Below are positions 5,393 to 12,782 of a stretch of DNA of 29,754 nt, piece after piece (the stretch's first letter is position 1; the number at the start of each line of letters is the position of its first letter). A program made the position numbers and the translations under genes. Source of the DNA: Hominicoprocola sp037419475 (GTDB taxonomy: Bacteria; Bacillota; Clostridia; Oscillospirales; Oscillospiraceae). The notes under the pieces are model-generated. The model searched no databases. It saw only the letters and a program-made list of their open reading frames with translations, and was not told where the DNA came from. The stretch spans positions 1-29,754 of the forward strand of contig JAXYYF010000106.1 in the NCBI GenBank assembly GCA_037419475.1, read 5' to 3'.

Positions 5393-7231
5393 TTATTCCA
5401 CTGTAACGGATTTTGCGAGGTTGCGCGGCTTATCAATGTCACAGCCACGCTGGAGCGCAATGTAGTACGAGAAGAGCTGGAGCGGCACAACACCGAGCGA
5501 GGGGAGCAGCATCGTCGCCGTGTCGGGAATGGTGAGGACGTGATCGACCGTTTTTGCCATCTCGCTGCGATGACTCTCCGTGGTGAGGGCGAGCACATCC
5601 GCGCCGCGGGCCTTGACCTCCACGACATTGCTCATGGCCTTATCGAACAGCGGCGTGTAAGTTCCCAACGCAATGACCAGCGTGCCGTCCTCGATGAGCG
5701 AGATCGTACCGTGTTTGAGCTCGCCGGAGGCGTAGGCTTCCGAGTGGATATAACTGATCTCCTTGAGCTTGAGCGAACCCTCCAGACCGAGGGCGTAATC
5801 CAGATTGCGGCCGATGAAAAAGACGGAGTTGTGGCTGAAATGCTGCGCGGCATACTTCTGGATGTCCTCGCAGCTGCCCAGCACGGTTTTGACCTTATCC
5901 GGCAAAAGCGCAAGCTCGCGCACCGTGTCGGCATACTCCTTCTCCTCCACCATACCGAGGAGCTTTGCAAAATAGAGTCCGACCATATCGAGCACGGCAA
6001 GCTGCGTCGAGTAGGCCTTGGTGGTGGCAACAGCGATCTCGGGACCGGCCCAGGTGTAGAGCACATCGTCGCTCTCTCGCGCGATGGACGAGCCGACCAC
6101 ATTCACGATGGAGAGGATGTACGCGCCGCGCTTTTTCGCCTCGCGCAGCGCTGCCATGGTGTCGAGCGTTTCGCCCGACTGGCTGATAATGATGACCAGC
6201 GTCTTTTCGTCCACGATCGGGTCACTGTAGCGGAACTCGCTGGCCAGCGCAACCTCGACATTGCGGCGCAGAAGATGCTCAAGATTATACTTGCCGACCA
6301 TGCCGACGTGGTAGCTCGAGCCGCAGGCAACGATGAAAATACGATCAAAGCCCGCGATTCGCTCCGGCGTGAGCTTTAAATCGTCAAATACAATCTCGCC
6401 GCCGCGCAGACGCGGCGTGATGGCGTGGCGCAGCGCGTCGGGCTGCTCCATGATCTCCTTGAGCATGAAGTGCGGGTAGCCGCCCTTTTCCGCTGCGCTG
6501 ACCTCCCATTCGATATGGTGATGCTCCTTCTCAATGGGCTGCTGCATGGCATTGTAAAGCTGGATCCCATCGCGCGTCAGAACAGCGATCTCGCCGTCGT
6601 CCATATACACCACGTCGCGCGTATGCTTGATGATAGCCGTAGCGTCACTGGCAAGGAAATTGCAGCCCTCGCCGAAGCCGAGCAGCAGCGGCGCGTCCTT
6701 GCGCGCGGCAATGATGCGGTCAGGGCAGTCGGCACAGAGCATGCCGAGCGCATAGGCGCCCTCGATGCGGCGCAGCACGCGGCCGACCGCCTCAAAAAAG
6801 TCGTGGCACTCGTTGTAATAAAATTCCAGCAGCTGCGCCACGACCTCGGTGTCCGTTTCGGATTTGAAGGTCACGCCCTGCGAGACCAGAAACTCCTTGA
6901 GTTCAACATAGTTTTCAATGATGCCGTTGTGGATCACGGCAAACTTGCCGCCCTCGCTGACGTGGGGATGTGAATTGACGTTGTTCGGCGCGCCGTGGGT
7001 CGCCCAGCGGGTGTGACCCATGCCGATCGTCCCCTCGACGTCCGCGCCGCCGTGGACAAGATCGCTGAGCACCTTGAGCCGTCCGACGGACTTGCGCACC
7101 TCGAGCGTATGGCGCGGCGAGACGACCGCGATGCCTGCACTGTCATAGCCTCGATACTCCAAACGGGCCAGACCGTCGAGCAAAATGGGGGCAGCCTGTT
7201 CGCTGCCGACATATCCAACGATACCGCACAT
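5393..7231 (-). CDS. glmS: glutamine-fructose-6-phosphate aminotransferase (isomerizing)
   Basis: GlmS makes glucosamine-6-phosphate from fructose-6-phosphate and glutamine, the entry step to UDP-GlcNAc and peptidoglycan. The 612-residue product is full length. Residues 1 to about 225 form the class II glutamine amidotransferase domain, starting MCGIVGYVG with the N-terminal nucleophile Cys2. Two SIS sugar-isomerase domains follow, with VACGSSYHVG and ISQSGETLDT in the first. The C-terminus KPRNLAKSVTVE is the conserved tail that closes the active site. The ATG is preceded by AAGGAG with about 8 nt spacing. It is a single-gene unit with its own terminator. No glmS ribozyme signature is visible upstream, so regulation must differ from Bacillus subtilis. 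Confidence 0.97.
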   Translation of the reverse strand: MCGIVGYVGSEQAAPILLDGLARLEYRGYDSAGIAVVSPRHTLEVRKSVGRLKVLSDLVHGGADVEGTIGMGHTRWATHGAPNNVNSHPHVSEGGKFAVIHNGIIENYVELKEFLVSQGVTFKSETDTEVVAQLLEFYYNECHDFFEAVGRVLRRIEGAYALGMLCADCPDRIIAARKDAPLLLGFGEGCNFLASDATAIIKHTRDVVYMDDGEIAVLTRDGIQLYNAMQQPIEKEHHHIEWEVSAAEKGGYPHFMLKEIMEQPDALRHAITPRLRGGEIVFDDLKLTPERIAGFDRIFIVACGSSYHVGMVGKYNLEHLLRRNVEVALASEFRYSDPIVDEKTLVIIISQSGETLDTMAALREAKKRGAYILSIVNVVGSSIARESDDVLYTWAGPEIAVATTKAYSTQLAVLDMVGLYFAKLLGMVEEKEYADTVRELALLPDKVKTVLGSCEDIQKYAAQHFSHNSVFFIGRNLDYALGLEGSLKLKEISYIHSEAYASGELKHGTISLIEDGTLVIALGTYTPLFDKAMSNVVEVKARGADVLALTTESHRSEMAKTVDHVLTIPDTATMLLPSLGVVPLQLFSYYIALQRGCDIDKPRNLAKSVTVE

Positions 7232-7634
7232 AAATAAAGTTCTCCTTTATGATCTGAAAATAATGAGCAGAGCGCAAAGCTCCGCAGCGCCGGCTTTCGC
7301 CGCCGCCCGATCAAAAGGGGAAACGCACAGAAATTTCACCTTTTTCGTTCCGTCACAGTCCCTTTGTTCCGTGGTCGCCCGCGTATTTGTCAACTGTGTG
7401 CGCGCCGGAACCGCACGGAGAAGCATCCGCCGAACCTTCGATCACTTCCCGCCTCGTCGTCCTCCGCTTCAGGAGGCTCATGGCGCTTTGTCGGTTTTTG
7501 TCCGAAATTCTCCTTTCTTTGTCTGTGCTTTTTCTGGTATTTATCTCCACCGTCAGTATATGACGGAAGAAGGCAATAAAATGTTCCCTCCCGGGGCAAG
7601 GTCATTGCAAACGTCCCGCGGGGAGGATTTTATC
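7232..7634. other. 403 bp divergent intergenic region between glmS and the DUF421 gene
   Basis: No supported gene on either strand. A perfect TTGACA on the minus strand (complement of 7388-7393) has no good -10 at 16-18 nt, so it is not called. Upstream of the DUF421 gene, CCTCCC (7587-7592) can pair with GGGAGG (7621-7626), hiding the ribosome binding site. CGTCA/TGACG arms (7551-7555 and 7561-7565) form a small palindrome. The core bases of a glmS ribozyme are not seen. Confidence 0.5.
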
Positions 7635-8318
7635 ATGGCCACCTCCTTTGTGCACACGATCCTTTTATATTTCATCATCATGCTCGGTCTGCGGCTGATG
7701 GGAAAGCGCCAGATCGGTGAGCTTGAGCCGACCGAGCTGGTACTCACCATGCTCATTTCCGATCTGGCCGCCGTGCCGATGCAGGATTTCGGCATCCCGC
7801 TTCTAAACGGCGTGGTGCCGATCATAACGCTTCTTGCCCTCTCGATGCTGCTCTCCTACGGATGCATGCGCTCGATCCGGCTGCGCCGGCTCGTCTGCGG
7901 CAGCCCGACCACACTCATCAAAGACGGCGTGCTCCAGCAGTCCGCCATGCGCGCGAACCGCTTCACGCTCGATGAGCTGATCGAAGAGCTGCGCAGTCAG
8001 GGCGTCACCGATCTCACGAGCGTAAAATACGCCATTCTGGAAACAGACGGACAGCTTTCCGTGCTGCTCTATCCCTCCGAGCAGCCGGCGACGCCGCGCC
8101 AGCTCGGGCGTGCGGTGAAGGACGATCTCTCCCTCCCGCAGGTGATTATCAACGATGGACGTGTGCTCGACTCCGCGCTCGCCTACCGTGGGCTGAACCG
8201 CAGCTGGCTCATGCAGTCGCTTGCCGAGCGCGGCTTTCAGCGAGCGGACGAGGTCCTGCTCTTCTCCATCGACGACGCCGGAAAAATTCTCTGCATCCGA
8301 AAGGAGGAAAACCCATGA
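7635..8318 (+). CDS. DUF421 (YetF/YcaP-type) membrane protein
   Basis: A 227-residue protein of the DUF421 family. Three hydrophobic segments at about 5-25, 35-55 and 60-80 are followed by a soluble domain (about 90-227). The segment LRLMGKRQIGELEPTELV (about 17-34) is the family signature. The frame stays open further upstream, but the start at 7635 matches the family's N-terminus and follows GGGGAGG with about 8 nt spacing. The molecular function is unknown; family members are common in spore-formers. The stop overlaps the start of the DUF4363 gene (ATGA), a frequent pairing in Clostridia, so the two probably act together at the membrane. Confidence 0.9.
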   Translation: MATSFVHTILLYFIIMLGLRLMGKRQIGELEPTELVLTMLISDLAAVPMQDFGIPLLNGVVPIITLLALSMLLSYGCMRSIRLRRLVCGSPTTLIKDGVLQQSAMRANRFTLDELIEELRSQGVTDLTSVKYAILETDGQLSVLLYPSEQPATPRQLGRAVKDDLSLPQVIINDGRVLDSALAYRGLNRSWLMQSLAERGFQRADEVLLFSIDDAGKILCIRKEENP

Positions 8319-8695
8319 GGCACTGGCTCACGCCGCTGCTCGTGCTCGTGCTGCTCTTGGGCGGCACGGCAGCAAACGCACGCTATGTCGCCCGCAGCGT
8401 GGACGGCTGGTGTGCCGGTCTGGAAGCCGCCCTCTCCGCCGCCGAGACGGAGGACTGGGGCGGCACGCAACGCGCGCTGGACGCCGTTTATGCCTCGTGG
8501 AGTGCGCGGCAGACCTATTTCCACATTATGATCGAGCATGAAGAACTCGACGCCGCGGAAGCGCTCTTCGCCGTCTCCCGCAGCTTCGCCGCGCACGAGG
8601 ACGGTGCAGAATTCTGCGCCAACACCGCCGACCTTTTCACGCAGCTCCAGCTGCTGCGCGAGATGGAGGAAATCTCCATCAAAAACATTCTGTAG
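8315..8695 (+). CDS. DUF4363 family protein
   Basis: A 126-residue protein with an N-terminal membrane anchor (about residues 5-22, LTPLLVLVLLLGG). A mostly helical, acidic extracytoplasmic part follows, about 30-126, with WSARQTYFHIMIEHEELD near 67-84. This matches the layout of DUF4363 proteins encoded directly after DUF421 genes. Function unknown. Translationally coupled to the upstream gene by an ATGA overlap. The stop is 3 bp from the end of the convergent nrdR gene, leaving no room for a separate terminator. Confidence 0.8.
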   Translation: MRHWLTPLLVLVLLLGGTAANARYVARSVDGWCAGLEAALSAAETEDWGGTQRALDAVYASWSARQTYFHIMIEHEELDAAEALFAVSRSFAAHEDGAEFCANTADLFTQLQLLREMEEISIKNIL

Positions 8696-8698
8696 CGC

Positions 8699-9157
8699 TC
8701 AGTTCTTGTCAGCCAGAAGCTTGTTGAGCTCGTGCATAAAGGTGTCGATGTCCTTGAACTGGCGGTAAACGGAGGCGAAGCGGACATAGGCTACCTCGTC
8801 CACCGCACGCAGCTTGTCCATCACCTGCTCGCCGATAACCTCGGTCGACACTTCGCGCTCAAGGGAGTTTTGCAGGTTCTGTTCGATCTCCTCACTGATG
8901 CGCTCAAGCTCGTCGAAGGATACCGGCCGCTTCTCACAGGCGCGGATCATACCGCGCAGGACCTTGCTCCGGTCAAAGCTCTGGCGGCTGCCGTCCTTTT
9001 TGATGACGACCATCGGCAGGCTCTCCACCGTCTCATAAGTGGTAAAGCGCTTCTCACACGAGAGGCACTCGCGGCGGCGGCGAATGCTGCTGCCCTCCTC
9101 CGCCGGGCGGGAATCAACGACCTTGCTTTCCTTATAACCACAGTAGGGGCATTTCAT
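8699..9157 (-). CDS. nrdR: ribonucleotide reductase transcriptional repressor NrdR
   Basis: NrdR senses ATP and dATP and represses ribonucleotide reductase genes. The 152-residue protein has the N-terminal zinc ribbon (C3, C6, C31, C34) with the DNA-binding RRRREC segment. An ATP-cone domain follows, from about 47 to 137 (VVIKKDGSRQSFDRSKVLRG, then EVAYVRFASVYRQFKD). Length and motifs are complete. It is convergent with the DUF4363 gene and preceded by an extended -10 promoter. No ribonucleotide reductase gene lies in this window. Confidence 0.97.
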   Translation of the reverse strand: MKCPYCGYKESKVVDSRPAEEGSSIRRRRECLSCEKRFTTYETVESLPMVVIKKDGSRQSFDRSKVLRGMIRACEKRPVSFDELERISEEIEQNLQNSLEREVSTEVIGEQVMDKLRAVDEVAYVRFASVYRQFKDIDTFMHELNKLLADKN

Positions 9158-9200
9158 ATCGGCTGCACCTCGTTTTCCGGTTTTACATTATGTCGATTGT

Positions 9201-9209
9201 ATTATAGCA
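9201..9209 (-). promoter_or_regulatory. extended -10 promoter of nrdR
   Basis: Minus-strand TGCTATAAT (complement of 9201-9209) has the TGn extension and a perfect TATAAT, with no good -35. It lies about 45 nt upstream of the nrdR ATG. Confidence 0.5.
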
Positions 9210-9247
9210 TAGCTTTTTTGAAAATGGTAGCCATCATTTTGATTTTT

Positions 9248-9502
9248 TCAAAATACAGGGTTCTTTCCGCCATCGAAGGCATAGATGATGTACGGCTGTC
9301 CGTCCAGACTTTCGACGTGTGCAAAGCAGACAAGCTCCGTAAGCGGCCACGGACGCAGCGGAGAATAGGGCAGCGCAAACTCCAGCCGTCCTCCGCTCTT
9401 CTCCCTCCGCATCGCACCGGTGAGCGCCAGTTCCCAGCGTCCCGCCGGAAAACGAACGCCAGAGCCCCGGCGCCATCCGCCCGCTTCTTTTTCACCGCTC
9501 AT
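9248..9502 (-). CDS. small hypothetical protein, 84 residues
   Basis: A possible 84-residue protein, starting at ATG 9502 (MSGEKEAG) behind a GGAGGAGGG tract. The N-terminal third is basic and glycine-rich. The C-terminal half (about 45-84) is hydrophobic and acidic with FALPYSPLRPWPL and GQPYIIYAFDGGKNPVF, and reads like real protein. I recognise no family. It starts only 23 nt beyond the strong terminator at 9525-9565 and no promoter is evident, so expression would depend on read-through. It may be a weakly expressed gene or not a gene; a longer frame upstream passes through the terminator hairpin and is unlikely. Confidence 0.4.
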   Translation of the reverse strand: MSGEKEAGGWRRGSGVRFPAGRWELALTGAMRREKSGGRLEFALPYSPLRPWPLTELVCFAHVESLDGQPYIIYAFDGGKNPVF

Positions 9503-9524
9503 CCTCTTCCCTCCTCCGCGCAGC

Positions 9525-9565
9525 AAAAAGGCTGCCTGTACAGCGTATGCGCAGGCAGCCTTTTT
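9525..9565 (-). terminator. intrinsic terminator after the secreted conserved protein gene
   Basis: 14 bp perfect stem AAAAAGGCTGCCTG/CAGGCAGCCTTTTT (9525-9538 with 9552-9565), with T runs on both strands, so possibly bidirectional. Confidence 0.85.
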
Positions 9566-9575
9566 TATTTCCTTT

Positions 9576-10142
9576 TCACTTGATCTCATAGCCGCCGCGC
9601 ACGAGCAGCTTGGTCGTTGCAGCGGTCGCTTTGACGCCGCGATCCGAAATGGTCATCATGTAGAGATGATTTTTCACAAGGCTCTTACCGCTGTCAATGG
9701 TCGAGCCGTCCGTCGAGTCGATCAATCCGGGACTGGAAGGCGAGACAACAGCCGCCGTGCCGACGCGCAGCATGACCTCGCAGCCGATCTCGCCGGCGAG
9801 GGTCTGCCCATTTGTCAATGTCACGACCGTAAACGAATCCGCCGTACCGGAAGATGTCCCGCCGCCGGAGGTCTGCGAGCCGTATTTCTCCTCCAGCTTC
9901 TTCACATCCGCCTGCACCTGCTCCGTGAGCTCCTTCGCTGCCGCAGCCTTGCGCTCGGCAAGCCTTTCCTCCGCTTTGCCGAGCATGGACGGCAGGAAGG
10001 TCTCGTTCAGATAGCTCATCGTTACCAGCGGGTCGGAGGACGAACCGGCGCTTCCCGCCGCGATGGCCGTGACACTGAGCATCATCAGGCTCACAAGCAG
10101 CAGCGTCAGAAGTCTGGAGAGCATGTTCGTTTGTTTCTTCAT
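9576..10142 (-). CDS. conserved secreted protein with coiled-coil stalk, function unknown
   Basis: A 188-residue exported protein. Residues 1-30 are a signal peptide (MKKQ, then LLTLLLVSLMMLSVTAIA). About 37-55 is a short segment DPLVTMSYLNETFLPSML, and 55-90 an Ala/Glu/Lys-rich coiled coil. A Gly/Ser/Thr linker leads to a C-terminal module (about 102-188) with TNGQTLAGEIGCEVMLRVG and SSPGLIDSTDG. This C-terminal module looks familiar from unnamed proteins in Oscillospiraceae, but I cannot attach a Pfam name. The start at 10142 is chosen for the signal peptide and the AAAGGA site; an upstream in-frame start would begin inside a hairpin. It follows mazF and has a terminator just after its stop. 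Confidence 0.8.
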   Translation of the reverse strand: MKKQTNMLSRLLTLLLVSLMMLSVTAIAAGSAGSSSDPLVTMSYLNETFLPSMLGKAEERLAERKAAAAKELTEQVQADVKKLEEKYGSQTSGGGTSSGTADSFTVVTLTNGQTLAGEIGCEVMLRVGTAAVVSPSSPGLIDSTDGSTIDSGKSLVKNHLYMMTISDRGVKATAATTKLLVRGGYEIK

Positions 10143-10219
10143 GATGTATCGTTCCTTTCTTTTGTCGGCCATGTCCGCCCCGAAAGAAGAGGACATGACG
10201 TCCTCTTCCCCCGAAGCAG

Positions 10220-10585
10220 TCAGATCAGCTGCGTATGTCCAAGCCCAAAGCTCACCGCGATCGCCGCGTCGATGCGCTCCATCAGCGCGCCGTCCACGCG
10301 CCCCATGCGCTCGCGCAGTCGGCGCTTATCAAGCGTGCGCACCTGCTCGAGCAGTACCACGCTGTCGCGCGGCAGGCCGTAGTCCGGTGCGGAAAGCGCA
10401 ATATGCGTCGGCAGCTTTGCCTTATTCGTCTGTGACGTGATCGCCGCCGCGATCACCGTCGGGCTGTATCGGTTTCCGGTATCGTTCTGAATGATGAGCA
10501 CCGGACGCACACCCCCCTGTTCGCTTCCAACAACAGGGCTGAGATCCGCGTAATAAATATCGCCTCGTCTGACATTGGTATCCAC
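10220..10585 (-). CDS. mazF: MazF/EndoA-type mRNA interferase toxin, no adjacent antitoxin
   Basis: MazF (NdoA in Bacillus) cuts mRNA at short specific sequences. The 121-residue protein aligns closely with the Firmicutes enzyme: RRGDIYYADLSPVVGSEQGG near the start, GVRPVLIIQNDTGNR with the catalytic-site Arg (about R27), AAITSQ with the conserved Thr (about T50), and VVLLEQVRTLDKRRL. The start is GTG at 10585 with a moderate GGAG site 12 nt away. It sits downstream of alr as in Bacillus and Clostridioides, but the ribbon-helix-helix antitoxin gene normally between them (about 90 codons) is absent: only 151 bp separate the alr stop from this start. The toxin itself looks intact. Confidence 0.93.
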   Translation of the reverse strand: MDTNVRRGDIYYADLSPVVGSEQGGVRPVLIIQNDTGNRYSPTVIAAAITSQTNKAKLPTHIALSAPDYGLPRDSVVLLEQVRTLDKRRLRERMGRVDGALMERIDAAIAVSFGLGHTQLI

Positions 10586-10736
10586 GCTTCGTTCACACTC
10601 CGAGAAGAAGTCCCCGCCGCGCAGCGCGGCCGGTCGCTTTCATTCTCCCACACTCGGGCGGGATTTATACGGAGTGCCGTTGATTTTCTCCGCATCCCAC
10701 CCGCGCTATCCTATGCGCGCGGAGCGGACGCGGTGC

Positions 10737-11906
10737 TTATCCGAGAAGCTGAAGATTGTGGGCGACGCATTGCCCGCCGAGGTAGTAATAGCGCGGCACA
10801 CGCTTGCTGACCGCGCAGAGCAGCTCATAGCTGATGGTGCCGCATGCCTCCGCGGCCGCCGCGATGAGTTGATGCTCCCCAAACACCTCGACCTCATCGC
10901 CAACCTTGAGTTCAGGCTGATCTGTGACATCGATCATACACATGTCCATGCAGATGCGCCCGACCTGCGGTGCGATGCCATAGGGTGTACGCACACGGAG
11001 CTTACCGGAAAGTGCGCGGAAAAGGCCGTCGGCGTAACCGATCGGCAGAACCGCGATGCGGCTCTCGCGCTCGGTAAAAAACTGCCTGCCATAGCTGATG
11101 GAGGTTCCGGGAGCAAAGTCCTTGATGGTGGAGACAACCGTTTTGACGGACATTACCGGCTTCATCCCCATCCGCTCGGCCAGCTCTCCCGTGCCGTAGA
11201 GGATGATGCCGCAGCGCACCATGTCCCTCGCCCACTCCGGATAGCTGGCAATGCCGCCGGCATTGCAGCAGTGGTGCAGGCGAAAGCGGAATCCGGCCTG
11301 CGCTTCCACCGCATCGATCATGTGTACAAATCGCTCGTGCTGAAGTCTTGTGAACGCCACACTCTCGTCCGACTCCTCATCACTGACGCAGAAATGCGTG
11401 AAGATACCCTCCGCATCCAGTCCGGGCAGGCGGAGGACTTTCAAAATGTCCTGCAGACTCGCCTCAAAATGTGCATCATCGCACTGAAAGCCCAGACGAC
11501 CCATGCCGGTGTCCAGCTTGATGTGGATCTTCATTGTCCTGCCCGCACGCACCGCGGCAGCGGAGTATGCCTCGGCAATGGCAAGATCCGTCACCGCCTG
11601 CGTCATATCGTTTTTCAAAATCCGCTCCGCCTGATCGGCGGGCGTAAAGCCCAGCATCAGGATCGGGAGCGTAATGCCGCTGCGGCGCAGCTCCTCGCAC
11701 TCGTCGATGTTGGACACAGCCAGATAGTCCATGCCGATCCTCTCCAGATGCTCCGTCACATGGATCGCTCCGTGTCCGTATGCGTCCGCTTTGGCAACGC
11801 CGAGCAGCTTCACGCCCGGCCCCACCTGACGGCGGATGATGTCCAGATTGTGCGTGAGATTGTCAAGATCGATCTCCGCCCATGTCCTTTTCAGTGTACT
11901 CTCCAT
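10737..11906 (-). CDS. alr: alanine racemase (PLP-dependent)
   Basis: Alr interconverts L- and D-alanine for peptidoglycan, and in some clostridia affects spore germination. The 389-residue protein has the fold-type III barrel with the PLP lysine in VAKADAYGHG (K39) and the second catalytic base in SYGRQFF (Y272). It also carries IGYADG, and CMDMCMIDVTD in the C-terminal beta domain. Two normally conserved spots differ: the PLP-phosphate motif usually written NSAG reads NAGG (215-218), and the usual VRPGI reads VRCGI (230-234). Activity or specificity may therefore differ slightly, though the key catalytic residues are kept. It lies between a GerS-like lipoprotein and mazF on the same strand and is probably co-transcribed with them. 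Confidence 0.93.
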   Translation of the reverse strand: MESTLKRTWAEIDLDNLTHNLDIIRRQVGPGVKLLGVAKADAYGHGAIHVTEHLERIGMDYLAVSNIDECEELRRSGITLPILMLGFTPADQAERILKNDMTQAVTDLAIAEAYSAAAVRAGRTMKIHIKLDTGMGRLGFQCDDAHFEASLQDILKVLRLPGLDAEGIFTHFCVSDEESDESVAFTRLQHERFVHMIDAVEAQAGFRFRLHHCCNAGGIASYPEWARDMVRCGIILYGTGELAERMGMKPVMSVKTVVSTIKDFAPGTSISYGRQFFTERESRIAVLPIGYADGLFRALSGKLRVRTPYGIAPQVGRICMDMCMIDVTDQPELKVGDEVEVFGEHQLIAAAAEACGTISYELLCAVSKRVPRYYYLGGQCVAHNLQLLG

Positions 11907-12014
11907 TTAAGTTCACTGCTCTCTTCATATATAGAGTAACGGATCGCGGCCATTCGCCGCGCAGTCCGTCCGATGATAAACACGCCCGATACTATGCGCC
12001 GTCTCTTCGCCGGT

Positions 12015-12644
12015 TCATTGTGCCGAACCGGTGGCGTCACGCACTGTATGGTCAGTTGCAGTTATTGTATCACAAAACGTGAAGTTCGTAAACTCCATAT
12101 AAACGGCAATTTCTTCATTTTTTGCGATCTCGGCATACAGCGGCCGGTCGTCCTGCGTGAACCAGACGGTATAATACAGCGTCTCACCGCCCGCTTCGCT
12201 TTCAAAGCGAATGCGCAGGGTCTGCCCGATATCAGCAAAGTCCTCCTCATTTTCCTCCAGCGCATATCCTTCGGCGATCGCACACAGCGTCAGCGGCAGA
12301 CAGTTTGCCGCACACAGCCCCCCGATTGTCCCGCCCGCGTCGAGCACAAGCCCATCGTAAGAGAGCGTCAGCGCGTCGGCGCCGATCTGTGCTGTCACAC
12401 CGGCGAGCAGCTCCGGCGCAAGCACCGTGACCTTCGCTCCGCTCTCATCCCCATCCACGCGAAGTGTATAGCGCATCTCTTCCATTCCTTCCCCCGCCAG
12501 CCGGATCTGCACCGATGCGGTGTATCCGACCGCGGCGTATTTTTCCTGCAAGGCTGAGATTCGGTCTGCCCTCTCTTCCCCGCCACAGCCCATCAGCGTC
12601 AGAACCAGCAGTGCCGTCAGGCCGAAAATGCTCCATTTTCGCAT
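12015..12644 (-). CDS. lipoprotein, possibly GerS-like (LolA-fold type)
   Basis: A 209-residue lipoprotein. The N-terminus MRKWSIFGLTALLVLTLMGC ends in a lipobox with the lipidated Cys at 20. The mature part is beta-rich, with alternating strands such as YTASVQIRLAGEGME and MRYTLRVDGDESG, and ends in a soluble tail. This resembles the LolA-like outline of clostridial lipoproteins such as GerS, which in Clostridioides difficile is encoded directly upstream of an alanine racemase and is needed for spore cortex modification. The same position upstream of alr is the main argument. Sequence alone does not prove GerS function; a general LolA-like lipoprotein is the alternative. The start follows GGAGG with about 7 nt spacing. 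First gene of the lipoprotein-alr-mazF run. Confidence 0.75.
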   Translation of the reverse strand: MRKWSIFGLTALLVLTLMGCGGEERADRISALQEKYAAVGYTASVQIRLAGEGMEEMRYTLRVDGDESGAKVTVLAPELLAGVTAQIGADALTLSYDGLVLDAGGTIGGLCAANCLPLTLCAIAEGYALEENEEDFADIGQTLRIRFESEAGGETLYYTVWFTQDDRPLYAEIAKNEEIAVYMEFTNFTFCDTITATDHTVRDATGSAQ

Positions 12645-12662
12645 GCCATATCCTCCAAGCGT

Positions 12663-12718
12663 TTTTGCTCTATGGATATGCTTCTCCGCCGCGTGCTATG
12701 CGCACACATTGAGCAAAA
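12663..12718. repeat. inverted repeat in the divergent lipoprotein/protease intergenic region
   Basis: TTTTGCTC (12663-12670) and GAGCAAAA (12711-12718) form 8 bp arms. Inside them GTGC/GCAC arms flank TATGC (12693-12705). The region must hold the minus-strand promoter for the lipoprotein gene, so an operator is possible. Confidence 0.4.
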
Positions 12719-12722
12719 GCTG

Positions 12723-12751
12723 TTGCCCTTTTTCCTGCTCTGTGGCATAAT
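12723..12751 (+). promoter_or_regulatory. promoter of the secreted protease gene
   Basis: TTGCCC 12723-12728, 17 nt spacer, CATAAT 12746-12751. It lies 31 nt upstream of the ATG. Confidence 0.75.
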
Positions 12752-12782
12752 GACGGCATCACTATGATACGGAGGTATCGCC

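Noticed and set aside
7388..7393. Perfect TTGACA on the minus strand as the glmS promoter
   Set aside because: No acceptable -10 hexamer lies 16-18 nt downstream (the sequence there is GC-rich), so it is not called as a promoter.
10186..10208. 9 bp GAAGAGGAC/GTCCTCTTC hairpin between mazF and the secreted protein gene as a terminator
   Set aside because: The stem is perfect but no proper T run follows on either strand, so it may be only an RNA stem in a read-through transcript.
10453..10695. 80-codon frame as a MazE-like antitoxin
   Set aside because: It overlaps mazF for half its length and shows no ribbon-helix-helix or AbrB pattern.
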